In this document: positions 1 through 8,548 of the stretch, piece after piece
Layout: every line of letters starts with the position of its first letter
Position numbering within the stretch: the first letter of the stretch is position 1
NCBI GenBank assembly: GCA_035686365.1
Contig: DASRZM010000054.1
Span: 1 to 38,049, forward strand
Direction of reading: 5' to 3'
Length of the DNA: 38,049 bases
DNA from: DASRZM01 sp035686365
Lineage (GTDB): Bacteria; Pseudomonadota; Gammaproteobacteria; Xanthomonadales; Xanthomonadaceae
The notes under the pieces: model-generated
Seen by the model: only the letters and a program-made list of their open reading frames with translations
Told to the model about the DNA's origin: nothing
The model's database searches: none
Position numbers and translations under genes: made by a program

Positions 1-66
1 GCTGTGGACGGTGATGCCGGTGGCGTACACTAGGGTCCGCTCGTCACGCATCTGGGGAGATCATCG

Positions 67-1410
67 ATGAAGCGCAGCACGCTGTCCCGGGCCCTGACCC
101 TGGCGCTGGCAGGATTCGCCGCGCCCGCTTTCGCGATCACGGACGTAGAAAACAACGCCAGCCTGCCCTTCAGCTTCAGCAACCCGGGGGCGCGCAGCCT
201 GGGCATGGGCGGTGCCTTCATCGGACTGGCGGACGATGCCACTGCCGCCTACGCGAACCCGGCCGGGCTGATCGGCCTGGGGCTGGAGAAGCAGTTCTCG
301 ATCGAGGTCCGCTACAACGACTTCAATACACCCTACGCCACGTCCGGACCCGCCGACCCGTTCACGCTCGACGGCATCGGCTACAAAGGCGCGTCGGACT
401 CGACGTCCAACCTCTCCTTCCTGGGTTTCGTCTGGCCCAGCGAACGCTGGTCGCTGGCGGTGTACCGGCACCAGCTCGCCGACTACGAGAACGCCTTCAC
501 CAGCAACGAGATCGATTTCGACCTGGCCACGCTGTTCGCGGTGGACGGTCGCAACGACCTGGACATCGTCAATTACGGCATCAGCTTCGGCTGGCGGTGG
601 ACCGATACGCTGAGCATCGGCGCCGGGCTGTCCTGGTACGACTTCGACCTCGACACCGTGGCTGATCGTTACTCCATCGGCGGCACCGTCGGCAACGCCG
701 GGCACATCGTCAACACCCAGCGCCAGCGCGGGGACGACGACGACATCGGCTTCAACCTGGGCATCCTGTACCGCGGCACCGACAATTTCCAGATCGGCGC
801 CACCTACCGCAGTGGTCCGGGCTTCGACTACCGGCATACCAACGTGGCCGGGCCCAGCGGCGTCTTCGTCGGCGAGGTCAACGCCAACCCCGGTTTCGTG
901 TTCGCGAACTTCGCGACCAACTTCGACGCGCCGGATGTGTTCGGCGTGGGCCTGGCCTGGCGCGTCAGCGATTCGCTGACCCTGGCATTCGACGTCAACC
1001 ATATCCAGTACTCGGACCTCACCGAGGGCCTGGACCGGGCCTTCACCGACAATCCCAGCCCGAACGACCTGAACATCGTCGATCGGCTGCGCATCGACGA
1101 TGTCGTCGAACCGCGGATCGGCATGGAGTGGGTGTTCCTGAACATGTCGCGCCCGCTGAGCCTGCGCGCCGGCGCCTGGTACGAGGAGCGCCACACCATC
1201 CGCTTCCAGGGCGACCTCAACGAGTTCGAGGGCGACCTCAACAACTATGTCGATGCCGTGGCCGATGCCATCCTGTTCTCCACCGGAGACGACGAGATGC
1301 ACTACTCGGTCGGCATCGGCTGGGCGTTCCAGAGCTTCCAGATCGACTTTGCCGCCGACTTTTCCGACATCCAGGACACCTTCGCCCTGTCGGGCGTGTG
1401 GCGGTTCTGA
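67..1410 (+). CDS. FadL/OmpP1-family outer membrane transport protein
   Basis: Predicted 447-residue outer-membrane beta-barrel of the OmpP1/FadL family, whose members carry long-chain fatty acids and other hydrophobic compounds across the outer membrane; the substrate here is unknown. A signal peptide is seen at residues 1-23, ending AFA before ITDVEN. The mature N-terminus carries the family hallmark: GARSLGMGGAFIGLADDA (about residues 42-59) followed by YANPAGL. The protein ends in VWRF, the terminal aromatic residue expected of a barrel recognised by the BAM machinery. The ATG at 67 is preceded by GGGGAG (53-58), and a possible -10 TACACT lies at 26-31. It appears monocistronic, with a strong terminator starting 22 bases after the stop. 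The family call is firm; the transported compound is not inferable. Confidence 0.88.
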   Translation: MKRSTLSRALTLALAGFAAPAFAITDVENNASLPFSFSNPGARSLGMGGAFIGLADDATAAYANPAGLIGLGLEKQFSIEVRYNDFNTPYATSGPADPFTLDGIGYKGASDSTSNLSFLGFVWPSERWSLAVYRHQLADYENAFTSNEIDFDLATLFAVDGRNDLDIVNYGISFGWRWTDTLSIGAGLSWYDFDLDTVADRYSIGGTVGNAGHIVNTQRQRGDDDDIGFNLGILYRGTDNFQIGATYRSGPGFDYRHTNVAGPSGVFVGEVNANPGFVFANFATNFDAPDVFGVGLAWRVSDSLTLAFDVNHIQYSDLTEGLDRAFTDNPSPNDLNIVDRLRIDDVVEPRIGMEWVFLNMSRPLSLRAGAWYEERHTIRFQGDLNEFEGDLNNYVDAVADAILFSTGDDEMHYSVGIGWAFQSFQIDFAADFSDIQDTFALSGVWRF

Positions 1411-1432
1411 CCTGTTACGTCAGTCGTGACAG

Positions 1433-1466
1433 GCGAAGGGCGCGGGCAACCGCGCCCTTCGCTTTT
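1433..1466 (+). terminator. Rho-independent terminator of the FadL-like gene
   Basis: A perfect 13-bp GC-rich stem (1433-1445 pairing with 1450-1462) closes a GCAA tetraloop and is followed by TTTT (1463-1466). It starts 22 bases after the FadL-like stop codon. Confidence 0.9.
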
Positions 1467-1500
1467 GCGCCTCCCCTTCGCCGCGCGGTCGGGACAAACT

Positions 1501-1640
1501 CCGAACGGCTGTGCGCCTCCCCTTCGCTGCGCGAAAGGGAGGGAGGCCGAGCAGCTGTGCTCCTCCCATCTGTGCGTCAACGAGAGGGAGGCCGAACGGC
1601 TGTGCTCCTCCCCTTGCGCGCCGAAGGCGCGTAGGGGGAG
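1501..1640. repeat. Three tandem hairpin-forming repeats of about 45 bp
   Basis: Units begin at about 1501, 1545 and 1590. Each starts with a variant of GGCCGAACGGCTGTGCTCC, followed by CTCCCC, a variable centre and a closing GGGGGAG or GAGGGA, so each can fold into a hairpin; the clearest spans 1607-1640. They fill most of the gap between the FadL-like gene and the convergent TPR gene. No coding potential was recognised in 1467-1732. Confidence 0.65.
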
Positions 1641-1732
1641 GCCGGGAGGGGGTGGCGGGCGGAGCGTTGCGGCCGCGTGCGTACCGGAACGATCGTCGGG
1701 CTGCAGCGTTCCACGCGCGGCTACGCCAGCCC

Positions 1733-2656
1733 TCAGCGGGTAGCGCGGACGAAGGCGCGGAATCTCGGTGAGAACAGGCTCTCGTCCAGCGCCAGCGAAG
1801 GCGCCGCGCGCCGTGCCGCGAGCACGTCCTCGCGGGCGGTGGCGAGCGCTTTGTCGTCGCCCTCGCGCTCGCCCTGCCCGTAACGTGCGGCCGCACGCAG
1901 CATCAGCGCCAGCGCACGGGCACGGGTGTCGTCGATGCGGGCGGCGTCCAGCGCAGCCAGTTCGGAATGGCGGCCGCCCAGGTAGGCGTCGACCGCCGTG
2001 CGCAGCGCCGGCGGCGCCGAGCGCGGTGCGCTCGGTTGCGCCGGCTGTGGCCGCGGCGGTGGCGGCGTCGCGGTCGTGCGGGGCGGCGGCTTTTCCGTGG
2101 TCGCCACGGTCGTGGGCGCGGGCCTGGACGGCTGCGTGGACGGCTGCGTTGCAGGCGTCCCGGGCCCGGTCCGCGTCCCCGACGCCGGCTGCGCCGGCGC
2201 CGTGGTCGGGCCGGACTGCGCTCCGGTGGCCACGGGCTGCTGCGCGACGGTGGTGGCGGGCCTGCTCGCCGCGGCCAGCTTCGTTTCGCACTCGCCGGAA
2301 TAGCGGCTCAGTTCGGCCGCCAGCCCGGCCTCCTGCACCACCGCGCGCGTGGGCGAATGGCCCCACAGCTCCAGCGCCTCACGGCAGTTGCCCTGCCGGT
2401 ACTCGGCCAGCCCCGCATAGTAGTGCGGTACGTAGACGGTGACGCGCATGCCCTGGAAGCGCTTCTTGGCATTGGGCTCGCCGTCATCGCGCAGCGCCGC
2501 GCGCATGTGGCGCTCGGCGGCGGCCCAGTCGCCGCTCTGGACGGCGCGCAGGCCCAGGTCGTACTCGCGCCGCCAGTCGGCCGCCGCAGGCGTCGACAGC
2601 AACGCGGCCGCGACCAACACGGCCAGCAGCCCCGCGCGCACGCGGCCCAGGTTCAC
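1733..2656 (-). CDS. Exported TPR-like protein coupled to the Ser/Thr kinase gene
   Basis: This 307-residue protein is predicted to be exported. A signal peptide occupies residues 1-26, ending AAA before DWRREYD. Residues 27-130 hold helical repeats resembling TPRs (LGLRAVQSGDWAAAERHMRA; YYAGLAEYRQGNCREALELW). A long Pro/Thr/Ala-rich linker spans about 131-230, and a helical C-terminal domain ends in SLFSPRFRAFVRATR. The GTG start at 2656 overlaps the TGA of the upstream kinase as GTGA, which suggests translational coupling and a shared function. No enzymatic motif is visible. By inference it may be a periplasmic partner or sensor for the kinase. I do not recognise a named family beyond the TPR-like repeats. 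Confidence 0.8.
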   Translation of the reverse strand: MNLGRVRAGLLAVLVAAALLSTPAAADWRREYDLGLRAVQSGDWAAAERHMRAALRDDGEPNAKKRFQGMRVTVYVPHYYAGLAEYRQGNCREALELWGHSPTRAVVQEAGLAAELSRYSGECETKLAAASRPATTVAQQPVATGAQSGPTTAPAQPASGTRTGPGTPATQPSTQPSRPAPTTVATTEKPPPRTTATPPPPRPQPAQPSAPRSAPPALRTAVDAYLGGRHSELAALDAARIDDTRARALALMLRAAARYGQGEREGDDKALATAREDVLAARRAAPSLALDESLFSPRFRAFVRATR

Positions 2657-5643
2657 GGCGCATACCCCGCGCGCCGCAGGAAATCCTCGGTGCGCAAGGT
2701 CGGGAAACGTGCGGTCGAGGTGCGCGCGGTCTTGGCCTGGACGGTGGCCACCAGCGCCACCGGCGCGGCCACGTCGGGATGGCGCAGGCTCAGTCGGTAG
2801 GTCCCTGCCGGCAGGTCCAGTCGCATCGGTGTGGAGCGCTCCTTGGGCAGCGTCACGTTCTTGCCGCTGCCCTGGTCGACCACGGCGACCACCTCGGCCC
2901 AGGGGTGGGCATCGATCACCAGCACGCCGCGCGTGGCGGCCAGGCGCTCGCGCTCGAGTTCGACGATCTGCTCGCTCTTGGCCGCGAAGTCCTTCGACAG
3001 GGCCGACACCGACGGATCCTCCGGCAGGCCCTTCTCGATCGCCTCGATCAGCGGCGCCAGCGCCTGCAGCTGCTGCTCGGTCTCGGCCGCGTAGATCGAG
3101 CGCAGCACGCCGCCCAGGAAGGTGTCCCGGTATGCGCGCACCTCGCGGTCGTCCGGATCGATCTCCAGCAACTCGGACAACGCGGCGGCCTGCGCCCGGG
3201 TGGACTCGACGGTCGGGTACTGCTCGGCCAGGCGCGTGCGCACGCCGGCGACCAGCTGCTGGCGGCGCCCGCTGGCGGCGGCCCGGTCGGCGGCGCGACG
3301 GATCTCTCCCTGCCGCGAAGTCAGGGTCGCGTTGCCGGCGTAGCGCTGCAGGGCGGCTTCGACCAGGCGCAGGGCCTCCTCGTGGCGTCCCTCCGCTGCC
3401 AAGGCGTCGGCGGTTTCGGCGGCGAGCTTCGGGATCTGTTCGCGCAGGCTGCGTGCGTCGGCATTGCCGGGGTCGATTTCCAGTGCGCGCTGCACCTGGT
3501 CGTATGCACTGGTGCCTGCGGGTACGAAATAGTTGCGCTGGACGATCGCCTCCCGGGCGCCGCTGAGCGCGGCGGCGAGGCGGGTTTCGCGCTCGCCCAG
3601 GCGGCTCTGCAGCGCCGTGCGTGCGTCCATCCAGGTGCGCTCGCCGGGCACCGCCCGCAGCGCCTGTTCGTACAGGGCAAGTCCTGCGCCCATGTTGCCG
3701 TCGCGCACGGCGCGGGCGGCACGCTCGGCCAGGGTTGTCCCGACGCTTCTCACCAGCGCCAGCGCCTCGGGGTTGCGCGAGTCGATCTCGCGCAGGCGGG
3801 CCAGCGTTTCGAGCGCATTGTCGCCAGCCGGCTCGGCCAGCCGGTCGGCCTGCACCTGTCGCTGCGCGGTGGCCAGCAGCGATGCGATGCGCTCACGCTG
3901 CGCTGCACGCTGGCGCGCTGCGTCGACTTCCGCGAGCAGGTCCTGCCAATCCTTTTCAGCGGCGAGGCTGGCGGCCAGTGCGCGCGCCTTGCCCTCGGCC
4001 TGGTCGAATTCGCCGCGCTCCAGGTCCGCCCGGGCCGGAGCCAGCAGCGCCTCGACCAGTGCCTTCAGACGCTCCTGCGCCTGGGCATTGCGCGGATCGA
4101 CCTCGACCGCCTGGCGCAGCAGCCCCAGCGCCGTGCCCGGGCCTTCGCCGGCGAGCCGGCCGGCGTTCCGGGCCTCTTCGGCGCGCTCGAGCAGCTGCGC
4201 GATGCGCTCGCTCGTCTCGGCCGCGCGCCTGGAGGTTTCCACGCGAGTGCGCAACGCGGCCAGCTCGGGATCCTCGGGTGCGACCGCCAGCGCCTCACCG
4301 ATCCGGGTCTCGGCCACCGCGAAGCTGCCCTTGGTCAGGGCGTCCTCGGCCTGCTGCTTCAGCGTCGCGGCGATCCGGTCCACGCGTTGCTCGGCCTCCT
4401 CCAGGCCCGGCGCGACCTGCAGGATGTACTGCAGTTTCTCGAAGGCATTCTCGCCGGCCGGAGACACCAGCTGGCCCTGCTCGATCAGGCGATCGGTGTC
4501 CCGCAGCGTGCTGTCCACGAGCACGCGCTCGGCGTCGGAGAGCCCGTCGTCGGGCGCGAACACGAGCCAGCCCACGACCACCAGCACCAGCAGCGCGACG
4601 CCGGCCGCAGCGGGAACCAGCCACCCTGGCCGCTTGCCCCGCAGCGGGTCCATGCGGACGCCCGGGCCGGTGGATCGGCGGCTGCCGCCGGTCGAACGCG
4701 CGGCCGCGGCCCTCGCGATCGCCGACGGCGAGGTACCGGCGCCGGTGTTGATCTGGCTCTCGGAAAAACCCAGGGCGCGCAGCTGTTCGGACGCGCTCTG
4801 GCTGGGATCGATCTGCAGCCGGGCCATCAGCGTGTCGCTCTGGGTCAGCAGCGACTTGAGCTCCACGACGAACTGCTTCAGGTCCCCGTAACGCTGGTCC
4901 GGATCCTTGGCCAGCAGGCGATCCATGACCGGCTGGAAATGCGCGAACTGCGGCGACAGCGGCGGCGGCGGCTGGTGCAGGTGCGCGAGCACCACGTTCA
5001 GCGGCGTCTCGCCCTCGAACGGCAGGTTGCCGGTCAGCATTTCGTAGAAGAGCACGCCCAGGCTGTACTGGTCCGAGCGCCCGTCGACGTTGGCGCCGGT
5101 GGCCTGCTCCGGGCTCATGTAGGTCGGCGTGCCGACCATCATGCCGGTCTGGGTGAGGCGGGTGGCCTCCGAATCGTGCTGGCGCGCGATACCGAAGTCG
5201 GTCAGCACCGGCGTGTGGGCGTCCCGGAACATGATGTTCGCAGGCTTCAGGTCGCGGTGGACCACGCCGTTGTCGTGCGCGAACTGCAGCGCTCCGGCGA
5301 TCTGCACCACGATGGCGATGGCCTCGGCCAGCGACAGCCCTTCGCGCAGCCGGTCCGACAGCGTGCCGCCGGGCAGGTACTCCATCGCGATGTAGTTGAT
5401 CTCGGGGTTCTGGACGATGTCGTAGACGCCGACGATGTTGCGGTGCGGCAGCTTGGCCATCGTGCGCCCCTCGAACAGGAAGCGCTTCTCGTAGCTCTCA
5501 TCGGCGCCGGCGCGGCGCATGACCTTGATCGCCACGCGCCGGTCCAGCGAGGTCTGCGTGGCCAGGTAGACGGTCGCCATTCCGCCCGAGCCGATCTGGC
5601 GCAGGAGCTCGTAGCCCGGAATGTCGATCGGCGGCTGGGTCAC
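2653..5643 (-). CDS. Transmembrane Ser/Thr protein kinase, PknB-like, with TPR-like and PEGA-like extracytoplasmic regions
   Basis: This 996-residue Hanks-type kinase is predicted to phosphorylate Ser/Thr residues of cytoplasmic proteins. The kinase domain spans residues 9-265. It has the glycine loop IGSGGMATV (17-25), VAIK lysine K40, HRDLKPAN with catalytic D131, the DFG aspartate D149, and GTPTYMSPEQ as activation segment. A single membrane helix lies at 341-363. Residues 370-880 form a long Ala/Arg/Glu-rich helical region of repeated units containing phrases such as LLRQAVEVDPRNAQAQERL, which resemble degenerate TPRs. The last 100 residues (RGVLVIDAHPWAEVVAV to LPAGTYRLSLRHP) read like a PEGA domain. 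The GTG start at 5643 has AGGGGA about 10 bases upstream, and no alternative start precedes the glycine loop. It is co-transcribed with the exported TPR protein. Confidence 0.92.
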   Translation of the reverse strand: MTQPPIDIPGYELLRQIGSGGMATVYLATQTSLDRRVAIKVMRRAGADESYEKRFLFEGRTMAKLPHRNIVGVYDIVQNPEINYIAMEYLPGGTLSDRLREGLSLAEAIAIVVQIAGALQFAHDNGVVHRDLKPANIMFRDAHTPVLTDFGIARQHDSEATRLTQTGMMVGTPTYMSPEQATGANVDGRSDQYSLGVLFYEMLTGNLPFEGETPLNVVLAHLHQPPPPLSPQFAHFQPVMDRLLAKDPDQRYGDLKQFVVELKSLLTQSDTLMARLQIDPSQSASEQLRALGFSESQINTGAGTSPSAIARAAAARSTGGSRRSTGPGVRMDPLRGKRPGWLVPAAAGVALLVLVVVGWLVFAPDDGLSDAERVLVDSTLRDTDRLIEQGQLVSPAGENAFEKLQYILQVAPGLEEAEQRVDRIAATLKQQAEDALTKGSFAVAETRIGEALAVAPEDPELAALRTRVETSRRAAETSERIAQLLERAEEARNAGRLAGEGPGTALGLLRQAVEVDPRNAQAQERLKALVEALLAPARADLERGEFDQAEGKARALAASLAAEKDWQDLLAEVDAARQRAAQRERIASLLATAQRQVQADRLAEPAGDNALETLARLREIDSRNPEALALVRSVGTTLAERAARAVRDGNMGAGLALYEQALRAVPGERTWMDARTALQSRLGERETRLAAALSGAREAIVQRNYFVPAGTSAYDQVQRALEIDPGNADARSLREQIPKLAAETADALAAEGRHEEALRLVEAALQRYAGNATLTSRQGEIRRAADRAAASGRRQQLVAGVRTRLAEQYPTVESTRAQAAALSELLEIDPDDREVRAYRDTFLGGVLRSIYAAETEQQLQALAPLIEAIEKGLPEDPSVSALSKDFAAKSEQIVELERERLAATRGVLVIDAHPWAEVVAVVDQGSGKNVTLPKERSTPMRLDLPAGTYRLSLRHPDVAAPVALVATVQAKTARTSTARFPTLRTEDFLRRAGYAP

Positions 5644-5893
5644 CGCGCAGTCCCCTGGATCGCATCGCCGGATCGGCGATGCAGCGTCCGCGATCTTAGA
5701 TCACTTCGCGCGCGATGGCCCACTGCGGAAAGTCTGGACGCGCTCGATCTCGACTGCGCGGGACTCGCCGGGGCCGGCACCCGCGTTCCCGATCCTCGAG
5801 GGCGCCATTCGAGGCTTCGCGAAACGGAGTCGAAGCCTGGCCTGAGCCTGTGCAAGTGGACGCTCGGGCCCGATCTATTCCGCTCCGTAGGCC

Positions 5894-6003
5894 GTGCCGG
5901 GGTCCGGTAGCGCTTGCCGGGATCGCCGTGAACCCGTCCATGGGGGCTCTTTGGCGCCATCCATGGCGCCAACGTCCCGGCAAGCGATCCCGGACCCCGG
6001 CAC
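5894..6003 (+). repeat. 110-bp dispersed palindromic element, copy 1
   Basis: Arms at 5894-5922 and 5975-6003 are inverted repeats of 29 bp with two mismatched pairs. The 52-base centre holds a second hairpin formed by TTGGCGCCAT and ATGGCGCCAA (5951-5972). The reverse complement of 17864-17973 aligns to it without gaps, with 15 differences. The left flank carries CGCTCCGTAGG (5881-5891), also present beside copy 2. It sits in the 565-bp gap between the divergently transcribed kinase and TonB receptor genes. The remaining part, 5644-5893, holds only a small hairpin (5812-5819 with 5831-5838) and no recognised gene. Confidence 0.85.
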
Positions 6004-6140
6004 TCGGGTCGAGGCATGTTGCGGGCTTCGGTTTCGCCGTCGCGGGCATAGGCCGGCGCTAGATGCCACCGGCATGGATCGTGCGCGTCTCCGATCGGGG
6101 CTCCGGGTCGCTACGGACGGCTTGGGCGCATTAAAGGTAG

Positions 6141-6159
6141 TTGCGAATCATTCGCATTT
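6141..6159 (+). promoter_or_regulatory. Fur box upstream of the TonB-dependent receptor
   Basis: TTGCGAATCATTCGCATTT contains the near-perfect palindrome TGCGAAT-C-ATTCGCA (6142-6156), typical of gammaproteobacterial Fur operators. It lies 50 bases before the receptor start codon, so iron repression is inferred. Confidence 0.8.
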
Positions 6160-6208
6160 TCACTACGATGCCGACATCATCACGGATCACAACAAGAAAG
6201 GTTTGCGC

Positions 6209-8425
6209 ATGCACTCCCCCCGCAGTCCGCTGGCGATCGCGATCGCGCTCGCCCTGGTACTTCCTCCCCTCGCCGCTTCCGCCGACGACGCCGGCGACCG
6301 CTCCAGCCTGGCCACCCGCCTGGACCGGCTCAACGTCATCGGCAGCGCCGAGAAGGCCGAGGAGATCGCAGGTTCGGCCGAATACCTGGATGCCGAACAG
6401 CTCGAGCAGTTCAACTACGCCGACGTGCACCGCGTGCTGCGCCAGGTGCCCGGTGTCTACCTGGTCGACGAGGAAGGCTTCGGCCTGCGCCCGAACATCG
6501 GCATCCGCGGCTCGGGCACCGACCGCAACAGCCGGATCACGGTGATGGAGGACGGCGTACTGATCGCACCTGCGCCCTACGCAGCGCCCGCGGCCTACTA
6601 CTTCCCGACCATGGCGCGCATGAGCGCGGTGGAGGTGCGCAAGGGCTCCTCGGCGATCGTCGCCGGGCCGCGCACCACCGGTGGCGCGTTGAACCTGATT
6701 TCCACGCCGATCCCATCGGGTCCGGCCGGCCTGCTGGACCTGGCCGTGGGCAGCCACGACACCGTGCTGGGCCATGCCTGGGCCGGCCACATGGGCGAGC
6801 GCGTGGGCTTCCTGCTGGAGACCGTGCAGCAGGACACCGACGGTTTCAAGCGCCTGGATTCGGGCGGCGACACCGGCTACCGGCTCGAGGACTACCTGGG
6901 CAAGTTCCGCGTCACCTCCGACCGCAACGCCGACTTCTACCAGGAACTCCAGATCAAGATCGGCGCCACCGACCAGCGCGGCGACGAAACCTACCTGGGC
7001 CTGACCGACGCCGACTTCGCGGCCGATCCGTACCGGCGCTATGCCGGCTCGCAGGTCGACAACATCGTCACCGATCACGAACAGTACGAGATCCGCCACG
7101 TGATCGAGCTGGCCGACAACCTCGACCTGACGACCGTCGCCTACCGCAACGATTTCGCACGCAACTGGTACAAGCTCGACCGGGTCAACGGACGCCCGAT
7201 CTCGGCGATCCTCGCCGATCCCGAAACCTTTGCCGACGAGTATGCGTGGATCACCGGCACCAACAGCCCCGACAATGCTCTGACCGTGCGCAACAACAAC
7301 CGCGCCTACTATGCGCGCGGGGTGCAGAGCGTGCTGGGCTGGCTGATCGATGGCGCCAATGCATCGCACGAACTCGAACTGGGCGTGCGCTGGCATCAGG
7401 ACGAGGAGGATCGATTCCAGCACGACGATCGCTACCGCATGCAGGACGGCGCCATGGTGCTGACCACCGACGGCCTGCCCGGGACCCAGGACAACCGCGT
7501 CGGCGAAGCCGAGGCCTGGGCCTTCTACCTGCAGGACGAGATCCGGTTCGGCGATCTCATCCTCACGCCGGGGCTGCGCTACGAGCGCATCGACCTGACC
7601 CGCACCGACTACGTCCGCGCTCCCGACGGCCGCGACCAGGCGCCCACGCGCGTGCGCGACAGCGAGGTCTCGTCGCTGACCCCGGGCGTGGGTGCGACCT
7701 GGCTGGCCAATGATCGCTGGACCCTGTTCGCCAGCGTGCACGAGGGCTTCAATCCCCCGGGCCCCGGTTCCAATGCCGATCCGGAGGAGAGCATCAACAC
7801 CGAGCTGGGCGCGCGCTTCGGCAGCGGTGCACTGAGCGCCGAGCTGGTCGGTTTCCACAACGACTACTCGAACCTGGTGGGCACCTGCACCGCCTCCACC
7901 GGGGGCGAGTGCACCATCGGCGACCAGTTCGACGGCGGCGAGGCGACCGTGCGCGGCCTGGAGGCGAGACTGGCCTACGACCTGGGCCGGGCGCACGGCG
8001 CGGCGCTGGGGGTTCCGCTGACGCTGGCCTACACCTGGACCGACGCCGAGTTCGACTCCAGCTTCGAAAGCGACTTCGAGGAATGGGGCGACGTGCAGGC
8101 CGGCGACGAGCTGCCCTTCCTGCCCGAGCACGGCTTCCATGCCGGCATCGGCGTCCACGCCGAGCGCTGGCGGCTGGACCTGGGCGCCCATCATGTCGAC
8201 CAGATGCGCACGGTCGCCAGCCAGGGCACTGTGCCCGATGCCCTGCTGACAGATGAGGCGTGGCTGTTCGATCTGGCCGGCGCCTACCGCTTCAGCGACC
8301 AGGTCGAGCTCTACGCCCGCGTGGAAAACCTCACCGACGAGGACTACATCGCCTCCCGGCGCCCGGCCGGGGCGCGCCCGGGCCGCCCGCGCTCGGCCTT
8401 CGTGGGCGTGCGCCTGCGCTTCTGA
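6209..8425 (+). CDS. TonB-dependent receptor, FecA-like ferric siderophore/citrate type
   Basis: This 738-residue outer-membrane gated barrel is predicted to import ferric chelates using TonB energy. A signal peptide covers residues 1-25 (LPPLAASA before DDAGD). The plug domain at about 45-165 contains DVHRVLRQVPGVYLVDEEG, RPNIGIRGSG and VEVRKGSSAIVAGPRTTGGALN, close to FecA-type plugs. The barrel ends in the canonical VRLRF. The ATG at 6209 was chosen over the open frame further upstream because it opens a signal peptide, follows AAAGG, and lies just downstream of the Fur box. A terminator follows. No FecI/FecR pair is adjacent; the sigma factor downstream has its own membrane partner but lacks a FecR-like domain. 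Substrate: an iron(III) chelate is likely, the exact ligand unknown. Confidence 0.92.
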   Translation: MHSPRSPLAIAIALALVLPPLAASADDAGDRSSLATRLDRLNVIGSAEKAEEIAGSAEYLDAEQLEQFNYADVHRVLRQVPGVYLVDEEGFGLRPNIGIRGSGTDRNSRITVMEDGVLIAPAPYAAPAAYYFPTMARMSAVEVRKGSSAIVAGPRTTGGALNLISTPIPSGPAGLLDLAVGSHDTVLGHAWAGHMGERVGFLLETVQQDTDGFKRLDSGGDTGYRLEDYLGKFRVTSDRNADFYQELQIKIGATDQRGDETYLGLTDADFAADPYRRYAGSQVDNIVTDHEQYEIRHVIELADNLDLTTVAYRNDFARNWYKLDRVNGRPISAILADPETFADEYAWITGTNSPDNALTVRNNNRAYYARGVQSVLGWLIDGANASHELELGVRWHQDEEDRFQHDDRYRMQDGAMVLTTDGLPGTQDNRVGEAEAWAFYLQDEIRFGDLILTPGLRYERIDLTRTDYVRAPDGRDQAPTRVRDSEVSSLTPGVGATWLANDRWTLFASVHEGFNPPGPGSNADPEESINTELGARFGSGALSAELVGFHNDYSNLVGTCTASTGGECTIGDQFDGGEATVRGLEARLAYDLGRAHGAALGVPLTLAYTWTDAEFDSSFESDFEEWGDVQAGDELPFLPEHGFHAGIGVHAERWRLDLGAHHVDQMRTVASQGTVPDALLTDEAWLFDLAGAYRFSDQVELYARVENLTDEDYIASRRPAGARPGRPRSAFVGVRLRF

Positions 8426-8450
8426 CCCTCCCGGATATCGCCATCGGACG

Positions 8451-8479
8451 CGGCCGCGGGTGCGACTCCGCGGCCGTTT
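8451..8479 (+). terminator. Terminator after the TonB-dependent receptor
   Basis: A perfect 9-bp stem, CGGCCGCGG (8451-8459) with CCGCGGCCG (8468-8476), is followed by TTT. It separates the receptor from the sigma factor operon. Confidence 0.75.
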
Positions 8480-8548
8480 CCCTGTCCGCTGGCGGAAAAG
8501 CTGGACCGACCCTGCGACGCTTTGCCGCCCGGGCGCATCATTACCCCC

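Noticed and set aside
61..1302. Leftward open frame opposite the FadL-like gene
   Set aside because: Antisense shadow with Val/Glu/Arg-rich composition; the plus strand has a signal peptide, a ribosome site and family motifs.
2779..5910. A long rightward open frame (over 1000 codons) opposite the kinase gene
   Set aside because: It mirrors the third-position GC bias of the real gene; its translation has low-complexity composition and no motif, whereas the minus strand has all kinase motifs.
5894..6003. Terminator or attenuator of the neighbouring genes
   Set aside because: It lies between divergent gene starts, has no T-run, and recurs elsewhere as a dispersed copy, so a repeat is the better explanation.
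8522..8548. TTG start for the sigma factor
   Set aside because: It adds nine residues without family similarity; GTG at 8549 is the more likely start.
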